A stretch of DNA of 64,000 nucleotides from Xanthostigma xanthostigma (GCA_963575645.1 OY754464.1:9610001-9674000); one strand, 5' to 3'. Positions 32,581-44,060 are shown, counted from the stretch's first letter. The notes: generated by a model not told the origin, from the sequence alone. A program made the numbers and translations.

Positions 32581-33720
32581 GTACGTTTCATTTCTCTAGT
32601 GTCGATTTTTTTAACATTTTGATACTGAACCGTAAAAAAAGAACAGAAAAACTAAAAAAGCCACTCTGTATAGCAGGTATACATTCCTACTTTATTATTA
32701 TTATTACGTAGGTAGAAATGTACAACGCATTTAGACTTAAAGAGAATCACGTATCAATAATATTGAACGTATTATACCAGACAATTCATTTTATCTATTG
32801 TCCTGTATTAAACTAAAATTATATCTTTAATTACGAACATAATTTTTTCATGTACACTATAATTATAACACAACCGATAAAATTATACTACGCCTATTAT
32901 TATAATCTGTATTTGTATCTACGGTCATAAAGCAAGACGGCATATGTGAGATTTTCGTCAATTTTTTTTATATAGGCACGTTAGGCGATATTTGGATGGG
33001 TCAAATCTTACAAGTTCGCGTCCCCGACATGCCAATGTTAACAGTATATACTATATAATATGTACCTAGCTATTGCGCTTGGCTAGCAGAGTATTGGCGC
33101 GCGCGCAGCCAGTACATATCCATACATTGTATAATATCGTATATCTACGTAAAGTTTTTTGCCTATCTTGACTCTAATTTTCATTATTGTAACATGTATT
33201 ATAAAGTTAAATTCACTAACCTACGTGGGAAGTTTATAAGCGGTCATATTTTCTCTTCTAATGGGGTATGCTCGCTGTCCCACAATAATTTTATTGAATT
33301 TTTTTTTTATTCTGCTGCAATTATTTTAGAAGATATAAACTTACAATAATATTAATTAGTGCATAGTTCAAAATGTTGCAATAGAAATGCCATCACTTTT
33401 TAAAATATTATTCAAAGTTGTAAAAGTCAGTCCTCCCCCCGAAATGCTTTGGCTAATCCACCGTTTTATACATACTACTTACTAAAATATTTTCGACTCT
33501 TTTTTGGATCTGTGGATTCCACGTTTTTCAGCATCCATCTGAAATGAAACAATGAACAGAAATACTTCATCTTTCTCATTCACCTTTCATTGTTACATTT
33601 CATATCATATGCCGCTTTGGCGTTGATCGCAAGTCAGTACAAGGTTAAATAATTTTTTTCGTAATTAACAATTTAATTTACAAATAATACGGATTCATGA
33701 AAGTGTTTGGTAAACATGTC
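32581..33720. other. No intact gene; repeat fragment at 33424-33545
   Basis: The segment cctccccccgaaatgctttg ... ggatctgtggattcc resembles 59105-59240, a hAT- or MITE-like remnant. The remainder is AT-rich and unassigned. Confidence 0.4.
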
Positions 33721-33975
33721 AAATCAAACAAGTATTGAAGAGGAGTTATCGGTGTGGCGAGCGAAGTGGTCAAAAATAATTGTTGCGGAATGACCCACTA
33801 CACCACTAGAAGTGCTGGACAGCTGTAACGCAGTAAATAGTAATGTTTCCCATGATTCACAAGCTACTGTCAATACTCGTGACGCTACCTGTGTCGACGG
33901 CGACACCAGAGTGTACTTTTTCCTCGTTGAGGAAGCTAAAAACATTTTTAAGTTTTAACCGACGAAAAACAAAAA
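33721..33975 (+). pseudogene. hAT transposase remnant (C-terminal dimerisation region)
   Basis: Plus-strand 33721-33800 reads MSNQTSIEEELSVWRAKWSK and then a stop. Another frame from 33843 reads FPMIHKLLSILVTLPVSTAT and PECTFSSLRKLKTFL. The block L-x-LPVSTA-x-xE-x-[ST]FS-x-LR-x-LKT is the hATC dimerisation signature seen in zf-MYM/P52rIPK-like transposases. Frames are broken between the pieces and the upstream catalytic part is missing. The fragment could supply the family that mobilised the many hAT MITEs here, but this copy is dead. Confidence 0.75.
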
Positions 33976-34035
33976 CGGAGGAGGTTCTCAATTCGACGCG
34001 TATATTTTTTTTTTGTTTTTTTTTTTTTTTATTTA
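33950..34035. repeat. Dispersed repeat start (accgacgaaaaacaaaaacg / ggaggaggttctcaattcga)
   Basis: Matches the 51580-51650 type (accgacttcaaaaaaggaag, aggttctatgttcgactgta), both followed by long T runs. I recall this as a common lepidopteran repeat head. Confidence 0.55.
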
Positions 34036-34365
34036 TGTATGACCACGCATAACTTTTTACAGAGTAGTCCGATTTTAAAAATTATTTTTTTGTTTGAAAG
34101 GGTATACCTCGAAGCTGGTCCCATATAAATTTGGTAAAAAATTTCCAACCGTAAGGGTAGCAAAACAGGGGATGATTGATTGTTCACTCACTGATTGTAA
34201 TGTATGACCACACATAACTTTTTACAGAGTAGTCCGATTTTGATAATTATTTTTTTATTGGATAGGGTATACCTCGAGGTTGGTCTCATATAAATTTGGA
34301 AAAAAATTCCTACCCTAAGGGTGGGAAAATAGGGGCGATTTATTGTTCACTCACAGATTTTCATG
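34036..34365. repeat. Tandem duplication, 165-bp unit, two copies
   Basis: Units 34036-34200 and 34201-34365 both start tgtatgaccac(g/a)cataactt and contain ttttacagagtagtccgatt and gggtatacctcga. They are diverged by scattered substitutions, so the duplication is older than the one at 2741. Confidence 0.8.
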
Positions 34366-34419
34366 CTGAGTTGTGTATTACAATTATAAATTATATAGCC
34401 ACAAAAAATTATAAAATAA

Positions 34420-34915
34420 AAACTTTTTAACAAAAAAATTAAACCGCCGAAAAACTGTAAAGCAAAAAATAATAAATCTTTTTATTTAACTAAGTTCTAT
34501 CTAAGTAGTTGAACGTATGTGACAGTCTAGTACTTATATCTAAGTAATTTTGAGTCGGCGTCAAACCATCAATGAACAAAGTTCACTAAAAGAAATAACC
34601 AAATCAAATTAACAATGATACGTGAAATCTCCAGCGATAAACATTAACATTCCAAACATGCGCTCTCCACACGACCACTCGCAAAGACGTGTGCCCTCAG
34701 TGTGCCCGTTCGGGTTGCTCTGTCGCTGACATTAACTTCGTCAACGCTCAGAGATTTCCGGCGAAGGATTGTTGACGCCGACTCAAAATTACTTAGATAT
34801 ACTAGACTGTCACATACGTTCAACTACTTAGATAGAACTTAGTTAAATAAAAAGATTTATTATTTTTTGCTTTTCAGTTTTTCGGCGGTTTAATTTTTTT
34901 GTTATAAAAAGTTTT
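34420..34915. mobile_element. Foldback MITE with inverted arms of about 145 bp
   Basis: The left arm 34420-34567 (aactttttaacaaaaaaatt ... gagtcggcgtcaa) is matched inverted at 34770-34915. The loop (34568-34769) is GC-richer and ends in gcgctctccacacgaccactc-type sequence. Related, shorter ends occur at 51866-52107. Confidence 0.8.
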
Positions 34916-35139
34916 TTTGAAAAACAGCATGGGACAGTCACAAGTCACGACTGACTGCGTTAGCCTTGATAAGCGTTTATGCGTAATGTCGAGATCAACC
35001 CAGAGATCGTTGTCACGCGCTTTATTTCTGGTGACAATCCACGTCGGTTGCCTTTCAATTAATTTTTTTATTTATGTTAAATTATACTATAATAAGCATA
35101 TATTATAATTTAGAGACAATAAGTTGTTACTTATTGTCT

Positions 35140-35200
35140 CTTGTCCAGAGCTCGACCCCCCCCCCCCCAAAGTGAATTCCTGGCTACGGCCTTGGTTCAT
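35140..35200. repeat. hAT-type MITE fragment with a poly-C run
   Basis: tccagagctcga, a run of about 14 C, aaagtgaattcctggctacg. A relative lies at 59428-59480. A known kind of hAT end (…GCCGTAGCCAGGAATTC). No target duplication found. Confidence 0.4.
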
Positions 35201-35876
35201 ACCAAATCGCACGATTGAACGAAACATTTCGAGTAGCCGATCGTCAAATCCTATGCTGCCGTTACGCGAAGCAATTGCTAAATCGCACGTTTGCGATACA
35301 AAAAGATATGTGCGTCGGCCCTAAACATGCGAATGTCTTTAACAAAATGAACTATGTATAATATATATGTGACTGATAAATATAGGTTTGCTTCGCAGAT
35401 AGAGTATAAAAGTGATATGAATGAGGGGGCGTAACGTTAAAGTAAGCTATCTGTATCTTGATACCAGCGCGCCGAGCTGGTCGCTATGCATTTGCTTAAC
35501 TGAGAGGCCGCAGCGCCAGACGGCATCTAGTGGTACCGCGAAGTAAAAAGGCGGAACAACAACCGCCTTAAAATAATACCTCATAAATAGTAGAAACTGA
35601 TCTCACATCTTGATCAACATTTAAATCAGACAGCCCCACGCTTATATTGTTGTACGTGCGCTGCACTGAGTGCACTGTACACTACATTTGGTCGACTGCA
35701 CCAATTGGACTCCTAAGCACACTAATGTATTCGTATGAATTGGTAATGACCATGTTTCGGGGCTATTTTACGTATTATGTTAGCGGCGTTCCGTGTGTTA
35801 GTTTAAAATATTGCTTCTTGATAGAGCTCTTTGTACATTACAATATAATAATTCTCACATATAATTATAAGGTACT
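35201..35876. other. No recognised gene
   Basis: Moderate-GC patches (35440-35560), without recognisable domain or RNA signature. Confidence 0.3.
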
Positions 35877-36546
35877 ATAGCGGTCCCGTCCGGTTTCACC
35901 CGGGCGCAAAAGAACGAATGGGGACGGGAGGAGCATGAGTACACACATTCATCTTAGTTTACCGAGATGAATGTTGTGTCCAAACTTCATAGTGATCGGA
36001 GTTACCGTTCAAAAGTTTTTGTCGTTAAAAAGCAGTATTTATGTACTTTTTTTAAGTAATAAAATTTCTGTCAATACATATACCTAATAAATATTTAATT
36101 TTAATTAGTCGTAATAAAGTTTAAAAAATTGAAATGTAAGCCTTAGAAGAAAGCAATGTAGAAAATAAAAAAAAAATAAAAATATATATTCGCCGACGTG
36201 GGGTTTGAGCCCAAGACCCTGGCATTAAGAATCTTACACTCTACCGACTGAGCTATCCGACCTGTAACCGTCGTGCGCTAATATTGCAATATTTAGTTAA
36301 GGCATTTCACCTGATCATATTTGTCGAACGGACTAATTTTGAGGTAGGTACATCTTGCAACATAACATTGATGTTCCGCTCCAATTGGTCATAGCGTAAT
36401 ATTATATAGCCTACAGCCTTCCTTGATAAATGGGCTATCCAACAAAAAATTTTTTTTTTCAGTTCGAACCAGTAGTTTCTGAAATTAGCGCGTTCAAACA
36501 AACAAACAAACAAACTCTTCAGCTTTATATATTAAGTAGGTATAGA
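35877..36546 (-). mobile_element. Helitron-like element, copy C, carrying a tRNA-Lys(CTT)-derived segment
   Basis: Minus-strand copy with ends as in A and B (TCTATACC... / ...GGGACCGCTATAG). 670 bp. It contains the tRNA-like segment 36191-36264. Confidence 0.68.
36191..36264 (-). pseudogene. tRNA-Lys(CTT)-derived segment in Helitron-like copy C
   Basis: Minus strand: GGATAGCTCAGTCGGTAGAG matches a tRNA-Lys D-arm/box A almost perfectly. The loop TTCTTAA retains the CTT anticodon. The T-arm is tcttgggctcaaaccccacg. Acceptor and anticodon stems do not pair fully, so it is a pseudogene or SINE head. It is the least changed of the three Lys-like copies. Confidence 0.7.
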
Positions 36547-36608
36547 TTATGATGGCGACTACAAAATTTAGAGTATAGAGCGGGACTAGAAGTTTCGCGG
36601 GTATAGTA

Positions 36609-36925
36609 CGCGCCACGGATCTAAAAGGTTCGAAAGTTAGTCACAAACAGCGCTGCAAAGGCACATTTTAGAGCCGTTGATATACTCCCACCACCTCCCA
36701 GCTACCTGCACGGAACGTGCGCTCGTCAGTGATTGGCCGTGATCGCTCGTTGCCTTTGTCACTTGTCGCTTTCCTGCTTTAAAGTACAGTCGAGTACGCT
36801 ATTGTCAAATTGTTATTGTTACTTTAGTTTTGTTGAGTTGCGAGTTTATATAGTTTTTCAACAGACTGTACAAGCGCAAGCCTGCATTCGCATCTAACTT
36901 CCGAGCCTTTTAGATTCGTGGCGCG
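36609..36925. mobile_element. TIR MITE (CGCGCCACGGATCTAAAAGG ends), copy 1
   Basis: Inverted ends of about 32 bp: CGCGCCACGGATCTAAAAGG ... CCTTTTAGATTCGTGGCGCG. A second copy, 44648-44951, is nested in another element. About 317 bp, non-coding, class unknown. Confidence 0.75.
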
Positions 36926-37147
36926 TGACGCCTGTAAAATCTCAGCTGTTATTTATGCCGGGTTGAATAAAGGATTAGAAAAAAATTTGATTTGGTAAAT
37001 TGGTAATAACCTTAGATTGGGATATCTTTAAGGTTGCCATTTTTAATTATTTCGATTTAGTCCTCAATCAATGCCGTGCCAACAATAATCTGTCGCGTGC
37101 CATAGGTTCGCCACCCCTGGTATATTGCATTTTAAATGAAATTCACA
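36926..37147. other. No recognised gene
   Basis: AT-rich. The ORF 37000-37257 continues into the hAT element and is not credible. Confidence 0.3.
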
Positions 37148-37155
37148 GTATAGAT

Positions 37156-37358
37156 CAGGCCTGGGCAAATGGCGGCCCGCGAAGCATTTTAGAAAATTTT
37201 AGAAAAATAGTAATAGAATGCGACGACCTTTTTTTTGCTCTCCGAATGCGGAAATAGAATGTGATTGGCCCCCGGTGAAATTTTCGTCAGCCATCCGGCC
37301 CGCGGTCAAATTTTCATCAGCTATGTGGCCCGTCGACCAAAATATTTGCCCGCCCCTG
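37156..37358. mobile_element. Non-autonomous hAT element (CAGGCCTGGGCAAAT ends)
   Basis: TIRs CAGGCCTGGGCAAAT / ATTTGCCCGCCCCTG; perfect 8-bp duplication, gtatagat, at 37148-37155 and 37359-37366. 203 bp. A relative lies at 56198-56449. Confidence 0.9.
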
Positions 37359-37366
37359 GTATAGAT

Positions 37367-37801
37367 AAACAGAATTATTTTGTCGAAAAAAAATTTCGTA
37401 ACGTGTGAGATAACAGGCTACCTACCCAGTCCAATTTTTATGCAATATATTATTTCGTATTGCAAACAACTATAAATATCATGAAATAAACTGCAGCTAT
37501 GGTAAAATAATGTATTATATCATTCATTACAATATTATTATATTATATTATATAGTCGCAGACAACGGTATTATGATTGAAAAAAGAGGATGGATCATGT
37601 CATTAAGAGAGCGTCGTCATTTAGCAAAAAGCGCATTTGAAAGTTGAACAAAACCAAAGACAGGTGCTATCATTATCATTAAGAGATTAACAGATTACAC
37701 CATGTGTAAATGTGTATCTTTAAATGTGTCTGTTGTATTTATTTATAAAATTATAATACAGATACGCGTCTATAGCAAATGTACAGTAATTCACATAATA
37801 T
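37367..37801. other. No recognised gene
   Basis: AT-rich; includes tatatta-type short repeats (37540). Confidence 0.3.
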
Positions 37802-38157
37802 TGTAACAAAACACCACTGGAGACGGCGGTAGTGCATTGTTGTAGGAGCCACGTAAACAACAATCCTCGAATTGTTGTTGGAACGCACCTTGTTATCGAA
37901 ACAGCGTAGAAGAATGCCAACGCTTCGAGAATGTTCTAGAATGCAACTGAAGGGCTATATAAGCGAAGCAGCAACCGTCGGTAGGAAGTCAGTTAAGTCA
38001 GTGTCAATGACAGTGAACAGTGCGCGAACGGCATAAATAAATGTTCAAAATAATTATAGAGATAAATAGAGAACTGTGATATAAATATTACGTATTAGCT
38101 TAGTGTTGTTATTGTTGTTTAGAATTCTTTCGTTTTTTTTCGTTACTTATTTTATTA

Positions 38158-38773
38158 TTAGAGGTCCCGTCCGGTTTCACCCGGGTGTAAAAGAACGAAT
38201 GGGGAAGGGAGGAACATGGGTACACACATTCATCTTAGTTTACCGAGATGAATGTTGTGTCCAAATTTCATGATGATCGGAGTTACCGTTCAAAAGCTTT
38301 TGTCGATAAAAAGCAGTATTTATACTTTTTTAAACTAATATTTGTTTTTAGTTAATTAAATAAAATTAAAATAATTTTAAATGTAAGCCTTAGAAGAAAG
38401 CAATGTAGAAAGTAAAAAAAAAAAATAAAAATATATCCGCCCAACGTAGGGCTCGAACCCACGACCCTGATCTTGACAGTCGCATGCTCTATCGATTAAG
38501 CAATCTGGAGTTGTGTACTCACACGCTAATATGAGTATATTTAGTTAGTGCATTTCACCTGAATAGAAGCTTATTTTTGAGATACATTTTGCAACATTTT
38601 TCATTAATGCTCCGCTTCTAATGGTCGTAGCGTGATATTATATAGCCTATAGCCTTCCTCGATAAATGGGCTATCCAACATTTTTTTTTTTCAATTAGAA
38701 CCAGTAGTTCCTGAGATTAGCGCGTTTAAACAAACAAACAAAGAAACTCTTCAGCTTTATATATTAGTATAGA
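38158..38773 (-). mobile_element. Helitron-like element, copy D, carrying a tRNA-Lys-derived segment
   Basis: Minus-strand copy ending CTAA (CTRR type), starting TCTATACTAATATATAAAGC. 616 bp, inserted into the solo LTR between A and T. It shares the tRNA-like segment with B and C. Confidence 0.7.
38438..38509 (-). pseudogene. tRNA-Lys-derived segment in Helitron-like copy D
   Basis: Minus-strand CAGGGTCGTGGGTTCGAGCC plus ctacgttgggcg is close to the 3' half of tRNA-Lys(CTT). The anticodon loop CTGTCAA matches copy B. The D-arm is degraded (attgcttaatcgatagagca). Followed on its strand by a T-rich region. Confidence 0.65.
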
Positions 38774-38888
38774 TTTCAGTTTTCATTATTATTAGAGAAG
38801 TACTTTTAGTTGGTTTTGTTAGCATTTATTTTTGTGTAAATATATATTTTTACCACCAACAAAGAACAGTTTTGTCAGTTTCGTTACA

Positions 38889-39780
38889 ATGTTATAAAAT
38901 GTAATAGTTCTTTGTATAGTAAATTTACAGGCAAATGCATTACGAAAATGAAAAGGTGATTAGTGATTGCTGATTACATTCATATAAAAGAGAATATTAT
39001 GATTGAAATGGAAATTACAGAAGCATTCTAATACATATTATCATACCTAAATAAACTATATAAAGGCATATTTTAAACTTTAAAGGATTGAAAATAAAGT
39101 CTTTTAAAACATTAATTGGCCACCTGCATTCAATAATTTGTATTATTTTATTAATACTAATGATTTGGAATCTCTGTGTAGTTTATACCTACTCAAAAGT
39201 TCGAGTACTAAAAGTAAAGTTGAAGGACAAAAATTCGAGACAAGCGTAGAATACTCGTTATTTAGTACTATAGTTGCACAATATATTAATACAATGTACC
39301 TACCAGATACTAAATACTCCAATATTGCTAGTAGAGATCTGAAAAAGGATGACGACCCAACGGTGCAAACAAACATACGTCTCCGTCATTTAGACCTCAA
39401 ATGTTATGCGCATGTCCGAAAATGGAGCATTCAGTTGCCAACTTTCCCACTCAAGTCTCAACGCTTGCGCAGAACGAACCGAGTATAAATAAGTGAGATA
39501 GCAGTATGCAGTCGCTGTCTCTTTTGGTGGGAAACACTTCCACTAATACGAGAACTAGCACTATAGGAGTATTAACTATTAAGTACCTACCTACATGGTA
39601 ATATTTTCTAGCTTAGCTTAAACTAAAACCATATAAACTAAAAAAACACGTTTTTATGGCAATGTGTACTAAAAAGTAAAAATAATTTTTAAATATATAA
39701 TTATTTTGATTGTGAAAAATAACTCTAATAATTTAGAGTGATGATGATCCAGTTTAAATATTGGAAGATTAAAGGATGAA
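38889..39780. other. No recognised gene
   Basis: Overlapping ORFs on both strands (39138-39488) lack recognisable motifs; the longer, 116 codons, is not supported. Confidence 0.3.
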
Positions 39781-39799
39781 ACCTTTTTTTTATATATAA

Positions 39800-39900
39800 A
39801 TCTTCTAGATTCTCCGAAGATGGCATAAAGTTTGCCGAAACGTCAGACAATAAAATGCAATACAAAAACCTTCAGTATTTGCGTAGTTCATTGATATGCC
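39800..39900 (+). repeat. Penelope-type 3' motif (ccgaagatggcataaagttt/gccgaaacgtcag)
   Basis: cgaagaTGGCA-loop-TGCCgaaacgt forms a small hairpin flanked by GAAGA and GAAACG, like the segment after the Penelope-like coding fragment at 23924. No coding sequence adjoins. Confidence 0.4.
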
Positions 39901-40567
39901 ACCAGGTTTCTTCCAATAATTATTTTGTTCAACAGCGATAGAATTTCACCCAACTTGATATACCTAATTTAATATTTTTAATAAGCTTAGAATGAAAATG
40001 GCTTATTCTGCAGATCATTGAATTATATCGATCTTTATTTTTATAGAAGAGCTAAATTTAAAAAATCGATAATTTTCAGTTTCATTAAAAAAATAGTCAA
40101 GGTTGTTATTCGTTTACAATGTGTTGAAAATTCTAATTTCATCGGCGTTCACGGTATTTTAACAAATTTATTTTGTGCACTGCATTAGAGAATTTATTCA
40201 CAAAATTACATTATTATGATAAATATGTTTTAATGTGCCAAATATAATAAAGGGTCTATTGTGCTTATTATTTTATAATTCATTGCAAGTAGCGGTTCAT
40301 TTTTTAGGTAGAATCATTAGAGTCACAAGTGTTTGTTGCAGCCCAGAAATAAACATATGTGGTCATTTATTTAATAAAAGAAGTATATATACATTTATCA
40401 CTGTCACTTCAGCAGGCACATACAATCGATTAAATATATAAAACCCTCCAGATTGGGGTAACTCTTTAGACATCCTTAGTACTTATTTCTGCAGAATTAA
40501 CCCAAGTCCGAGGAGTTTTATATTCAAACGAATTTCTGAAGAACTAGAGAATTTTTCAATAAATAAT
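39901..40567. other. No recognised gene
   Basis: AT-rich, unassigned. Confidence 0.3.
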
Positions 40568-40739
40568 ATTCTCTAGTCAAATCTTTGATTAACGCCTGAT
40601 TAGAACTCTTCACTAAATAAAAAAAAATATCGACCAATTTTTCAGACAATATATAAGTATTGTCTGAAAAATTGGTCGATATTTTTTTATTTAGTGAAGA
40701 GTTCCAATCAGGCGTTAATCAAAGATTTGACTAGAGAAT
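40568..40739. repeat. 172-bp near-perfect palindrome of Penelope-like termini
   Basis: Arms of 83 bp or so, attctctagtcaaatctttg ... caaagatttgactagagaat, around ataagt. The inner arm contains tgaaaaattggtcgatattt, the terminal block found after the Penelope fragment (24001) and in 9374-10385. Confidence 0.8.
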
Positions 40740-40744
40740 TTTAT

Positions 40745-41772
40745 TTTAAAACTAGCTATCCGTCCCGGTTTCACCCGGATGCGATAGATATAATTCTGCA
40801 AAATGTATTTCGTTTGCGACCCGGCGTCTGAACTAACAGCTTTGTGCAAATTCTACCAGATTTGCTTCTGAACTAATAGCTTTGGGCGAATTCTATCAGA
40901 TGTGGCTATTGGGTACTAAAACAGTTTTTTTGGTTTGCGTCTGAACTAATAGCTTTGAGTAAATTCTATGAGATGTCGCTATATGTAACTAAAATAATTT
41001 ATTTTTACAAAATATTTAATAATACTTAATAATAATAATAAAGTTTATTTATTCCGTTGACATAAATGTGTGGAACAAATCAAACATAGAAATTACAATG
41101 AGGTCGAAAAAAATTCCTGGATTGAATAAAAAGTGTGCTGAATTAAGAGACGCTTGATGGTGCGTTTGAAACAAGATAGGCTGTAAATGGATTTAACATT
41201 AGCCGGTAATTGATTATATAATTTTATAGGCATAGAATTTGGGCTTTTAGTAAACAGATTTAAATGGTGGTTCTAAATTGTTAGCTGATCTTTATTTCGT
41301 AGAAAGTGACAAGTAGTGTCGTTAACTTTCGAAAATGAGTTAATATTTGATTTAACATACGTTAAGCAATTATAAATATATAAAGAAATGACTGTTAAAA
41401 TTTGATGTTTTTTAAACAGAGGGCGGCAAGAGTCTCTATAATTTGCAAACGACATCAGTCTAATTATTCTTTTTTGCAATCCTAATCCTATAGCGTAAAC
41501 TAAAATAGTTTTTATGTTTGCGTCTGAATTCTAATAGCTTGGAGTAAATTCTACGAGATGTCGCTATATGTAACTAAAATAATTTATTTTCACAAAATTA
41601 TTAATTCTAATCCTATAGCGTAAACTGGACAAAGCAAAACACATTTACAAAATTAGGCTGTATATTATCGCATTAAAATAAAAGCGCTTTCCATGGAGAC
41701 CTATTTTGCAAGGTAATTCGACGAAAAAACGGTGGCAATCTGCAAATTCGGACGAAGTTAGACCGGACCGTT
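40745..41772 (-). mobile_element. Helitron-like sequence, composite, interrupted by a LINE fragment
   Basis: Left end tagctatccgtcccggtttc + acccgg (Helitron 3' end on the minus strand) and tgcgatagatataattctgc; multiple tctgaactaatagctttg blocks repeat at 40790-41000 and 41520. The right end, gttagaccggaccgttagtc, also looks like a Helitron terminus on the plus strand, so two elements may be joined. Split at 41026-41490. Confidence 0.5.
41026..41490 (-). pseudogene. 5'-truncated LINE, reverse transcriptase C-terminal tail
   Basis: The minus strand from 41479 reads MQKRIIRLMSFANYRDSCRP, then LFKKHQILTVISLYIYN, to a stop at 41273. The same frame continues FTKSPNSMPIKLYNQLPANV to about 41096, so there is one in-frame stop. 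The QKRIIRLM...YRDSCRPLF...ILTVxSLYIY block is typical of the tail of Jockey/CR1-type ORF2. A (TTATTA)n-type tail at 41026-41042 follows an aataaa, as expected of a 3' end. The insertion lies inside the Helitron-like sequence, whose halves resume on both sides. Confidence 0.7.
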
Positions 41773-41781
41773 AGTCTAGAT

Positions 41782-41979
41782 CAGTCATGTCAAACTCACA
41801 TGATATTGCGGGCCACATTATCTATTTTGTACTAAGTTGGGGGCCGCATGTTTTTTATGTTAAAAAATATTAATAAAACACGATTGCTAGAATGATTATA
41901 TTATTAGACTCAATGTTTTTTTTAACGTCTCGGCGGGCCGCAATCTATATATTGGCGGGCCTCGTGTTTGACATCACTG
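41782..41979. mobile_element. Non-autonomous hAT element (CAGTCATGTCAAACTC ends)
   Basis: TIRs CAGTCATGTCAAACTC / GTGTTTGACATCACTG; the duplication is 7 of 8 (gtctagat / atctagat). Internal gcgggccgcaatct-type motifs. 198 bp. Confidence 0.85.
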
Positions 41980-41989
41980 ATCTAGATTA

Positions 41990-42729
41990 ATTCTCTAAGT
42001 AGGTACTTACACACAGTTAAAAATAAACTTCGAAATTACGTTTATTAAAGTAAAATTGATCGATACAAAATTGCTAATTTTAATATATCAATAACTGTTG
42101 AAATACTTCCTCCTTTATATAAAATAAATTATTACATTTTACTTATTATACAATACTCTGTAAAACATACCTATAATCTATACACATATTTCTGACTGTA
42201 AGTTACTACCGTCTAAAATGAACCTTTTTAATCCGGCATGCAAATTGAAAAAGTTTATTGGACATGCATTTGTTGAATATAAATTGCACAGATATAGATA
42301 GACGTAAAATAAACCGCACAATCATATTTAACAAATTGGAATTTCAACATAAAACACAATATAATAAAACTGAGATGCATATAGCATTTAAAAATATAGG
42401 AATAATTGCGGGTAAAACTTAAAACGAAGAAAAAAAAGTGAGTGTGCTTTGGACCCATAGAACTGTTAACAGTTCTATGTTTGGACCACACGACTGAAGT
42501 ATAACTTCTTCCTGCTATATACAATATAATATTATTATAATAATGATACAATAATATTCGATAATCTATCACCATATTTTGATTAGACATTCTGGCTTAA
42601 CGACCCAATATAACCTCACTCTGTAGTGCATATCTACACAGACGAAATGTTTAAAATATAATTTTTGATTAATTAACAGGCAAAATATGTATATATATTT
42701 ATTAGCATAATTTAAAATATATTGATATA
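41990..42729. other. No recognised gene
   Basis: AT-rich; a local hairpin atagaactgttaacagttctat lies at 42457-42478. ORFs are not credible. Confidence 0.3.
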
Positions 42730-43208
42730 TGATATTTATATATATGTTTTGTAAAATATCACTATATAAATTAGTAGATATCCAGTATCGCCAGTCACTT
42801 TCCGCTGACCACAACTTCTAACAGACGAAAAATTAATGAACTTCACTTATTTTTAAATGCTTGTTTTATATATATATGTTATTCAGACAACTATTATAAA
42901 ATTATATTTCAACAGACAGACAAATTGTAATGACCAAACAGCCCCGCAGACGTAAAAAATAGTCATAAAGCTCTCGCATTCATACTAACAGCTGACTATT
43001 TTTTTACGTTTGGTCATTACAATTTGTCTGGCTGTTGAAATATAATTTTGTAATAGTTCTCTGAGTAACATATATAAAAATCAAGCATTTAAAAATAAGC
43101 GAAGTTCATTAATTTGTCTGTCAAAAGTTGTGGTCAGCGGAAAGTGACTGGCGATACTGGATACTAATTTATAGTGATATTTTACAAAACATATATCTAT
43201 AAATATCA
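42730..43208. repeat. 479-bp foldback with arms of about 215-235 bp
   Basis: The left arm (42730-42964) contains tatccagtatcgccagtcac and tttccgctgaccacaact; the right arm (42994-43208) repeats it inverted. The central spacer is about 30 bp. Arm divergence is low with a few indels. This is the longest palindrome wholly inside the window. Confidence 0.85.
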
Positions 43209-43888
43209 GCCATTTTAATTTAAATTAAGTGACTCTTATTTTTACTCACCTTTCTCACCTGGTACCTGTACATTTGTCACAGACTCAATGATGGAGGTAC
43301 GCCAAGCGTTCTAAGTACATAAAACACTACTCAAAACGTAAGGTTTCATTTATTTAAAAATAGGTTGTGTCTGGCGGCTCTGGGATCTTACTCTATATAT
43401 TATTTCCCGTTACAAAATGCAGCAAAATTCGATGAAATGTATTTTTGTTAATATACAGTCTGAAAAAATTGGTCGATAATTTTATTTATTTGTAATAATT
43501 ATAATTAAACGAAACCTTTAATTATCGAAATTTTTATACCCAGTTAAGAAGATTAAGTATTTATGTTGTTGCACTGATATGGTCATAACATTTTCAATCC
43601 TATGAACCAATTTTACCGTACCGTGCCAAAAGAAGTGATGACTTCAAGAATTGCGTTGAAACTACAACTGCTTCAGTGGATCAATAAACAAATAAGATGA
43701 CCATCTATACATCTTCTACAGTTATCACAGACCTCCATAGATTTCAGAGCACTTCAGAGGCTGCAACGCGCAAAGCCTTGGCAAACGAAAAGGAGTGAAA
43801 TCGCTCGAGAGATTATGTGCATTAAGCGCTTTATGGTAAACGGCAAAGTGCACCCGAATCACAGAGGGTTAATAAAATATAACACTCT
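43209..43888. other. No gene; Penelope-type terminal block at 43440-43492
   Basis: cagtctgaaaaaattggtcg + ataattttatttattt repeats the block seen at 24001 and 10310. The rest is unassigned. Confidence 0.4.
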
Positions 43889-44060
43889 GGGTGCATTCGT
43901 TTTGGGCGCTTACACGCTTTCAGCGCTGTCAAGCGGTGTTTTTACACGCTTTATATTAACTTCACATGTAAGTTTGTATGTATGTTTGTTTGTTTGTAAC
44001 CTCGTTTGGACTACAGCAAATGGTTTATTACTGTTAGTATGTTATGCCACTACTGTAAGA

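Larger units (their letters stand above)
37802..38888 (+). mobile_element. Probable solo LTR of a gypsy-like element, interrupted by a Helitron-like element
   Basis: Starts TGTAACAAAACACC and ends TTTCGTTACA (TG...CA). Without the insertion at 38158-38773 it is about 470 bp. It has a TATA box (gggctatataagcgaagcag, about 37955) followed by an initiator-like tcagt. Flanks atat / atgt agree at 3 of 4 bases. No internal region is attached. A solo LTR formed by LTR-LTR recombination is the best reading; no second copy here confirms it. Confidence 0.55.

Noticed and set aside
39138-39488. Overlapping ORFs on both strands, the longer 116 codons
   Set aside because: No domain, no codon-like composition, and both strands equally open, as expected of AT-rich DNA with few stops by chance.
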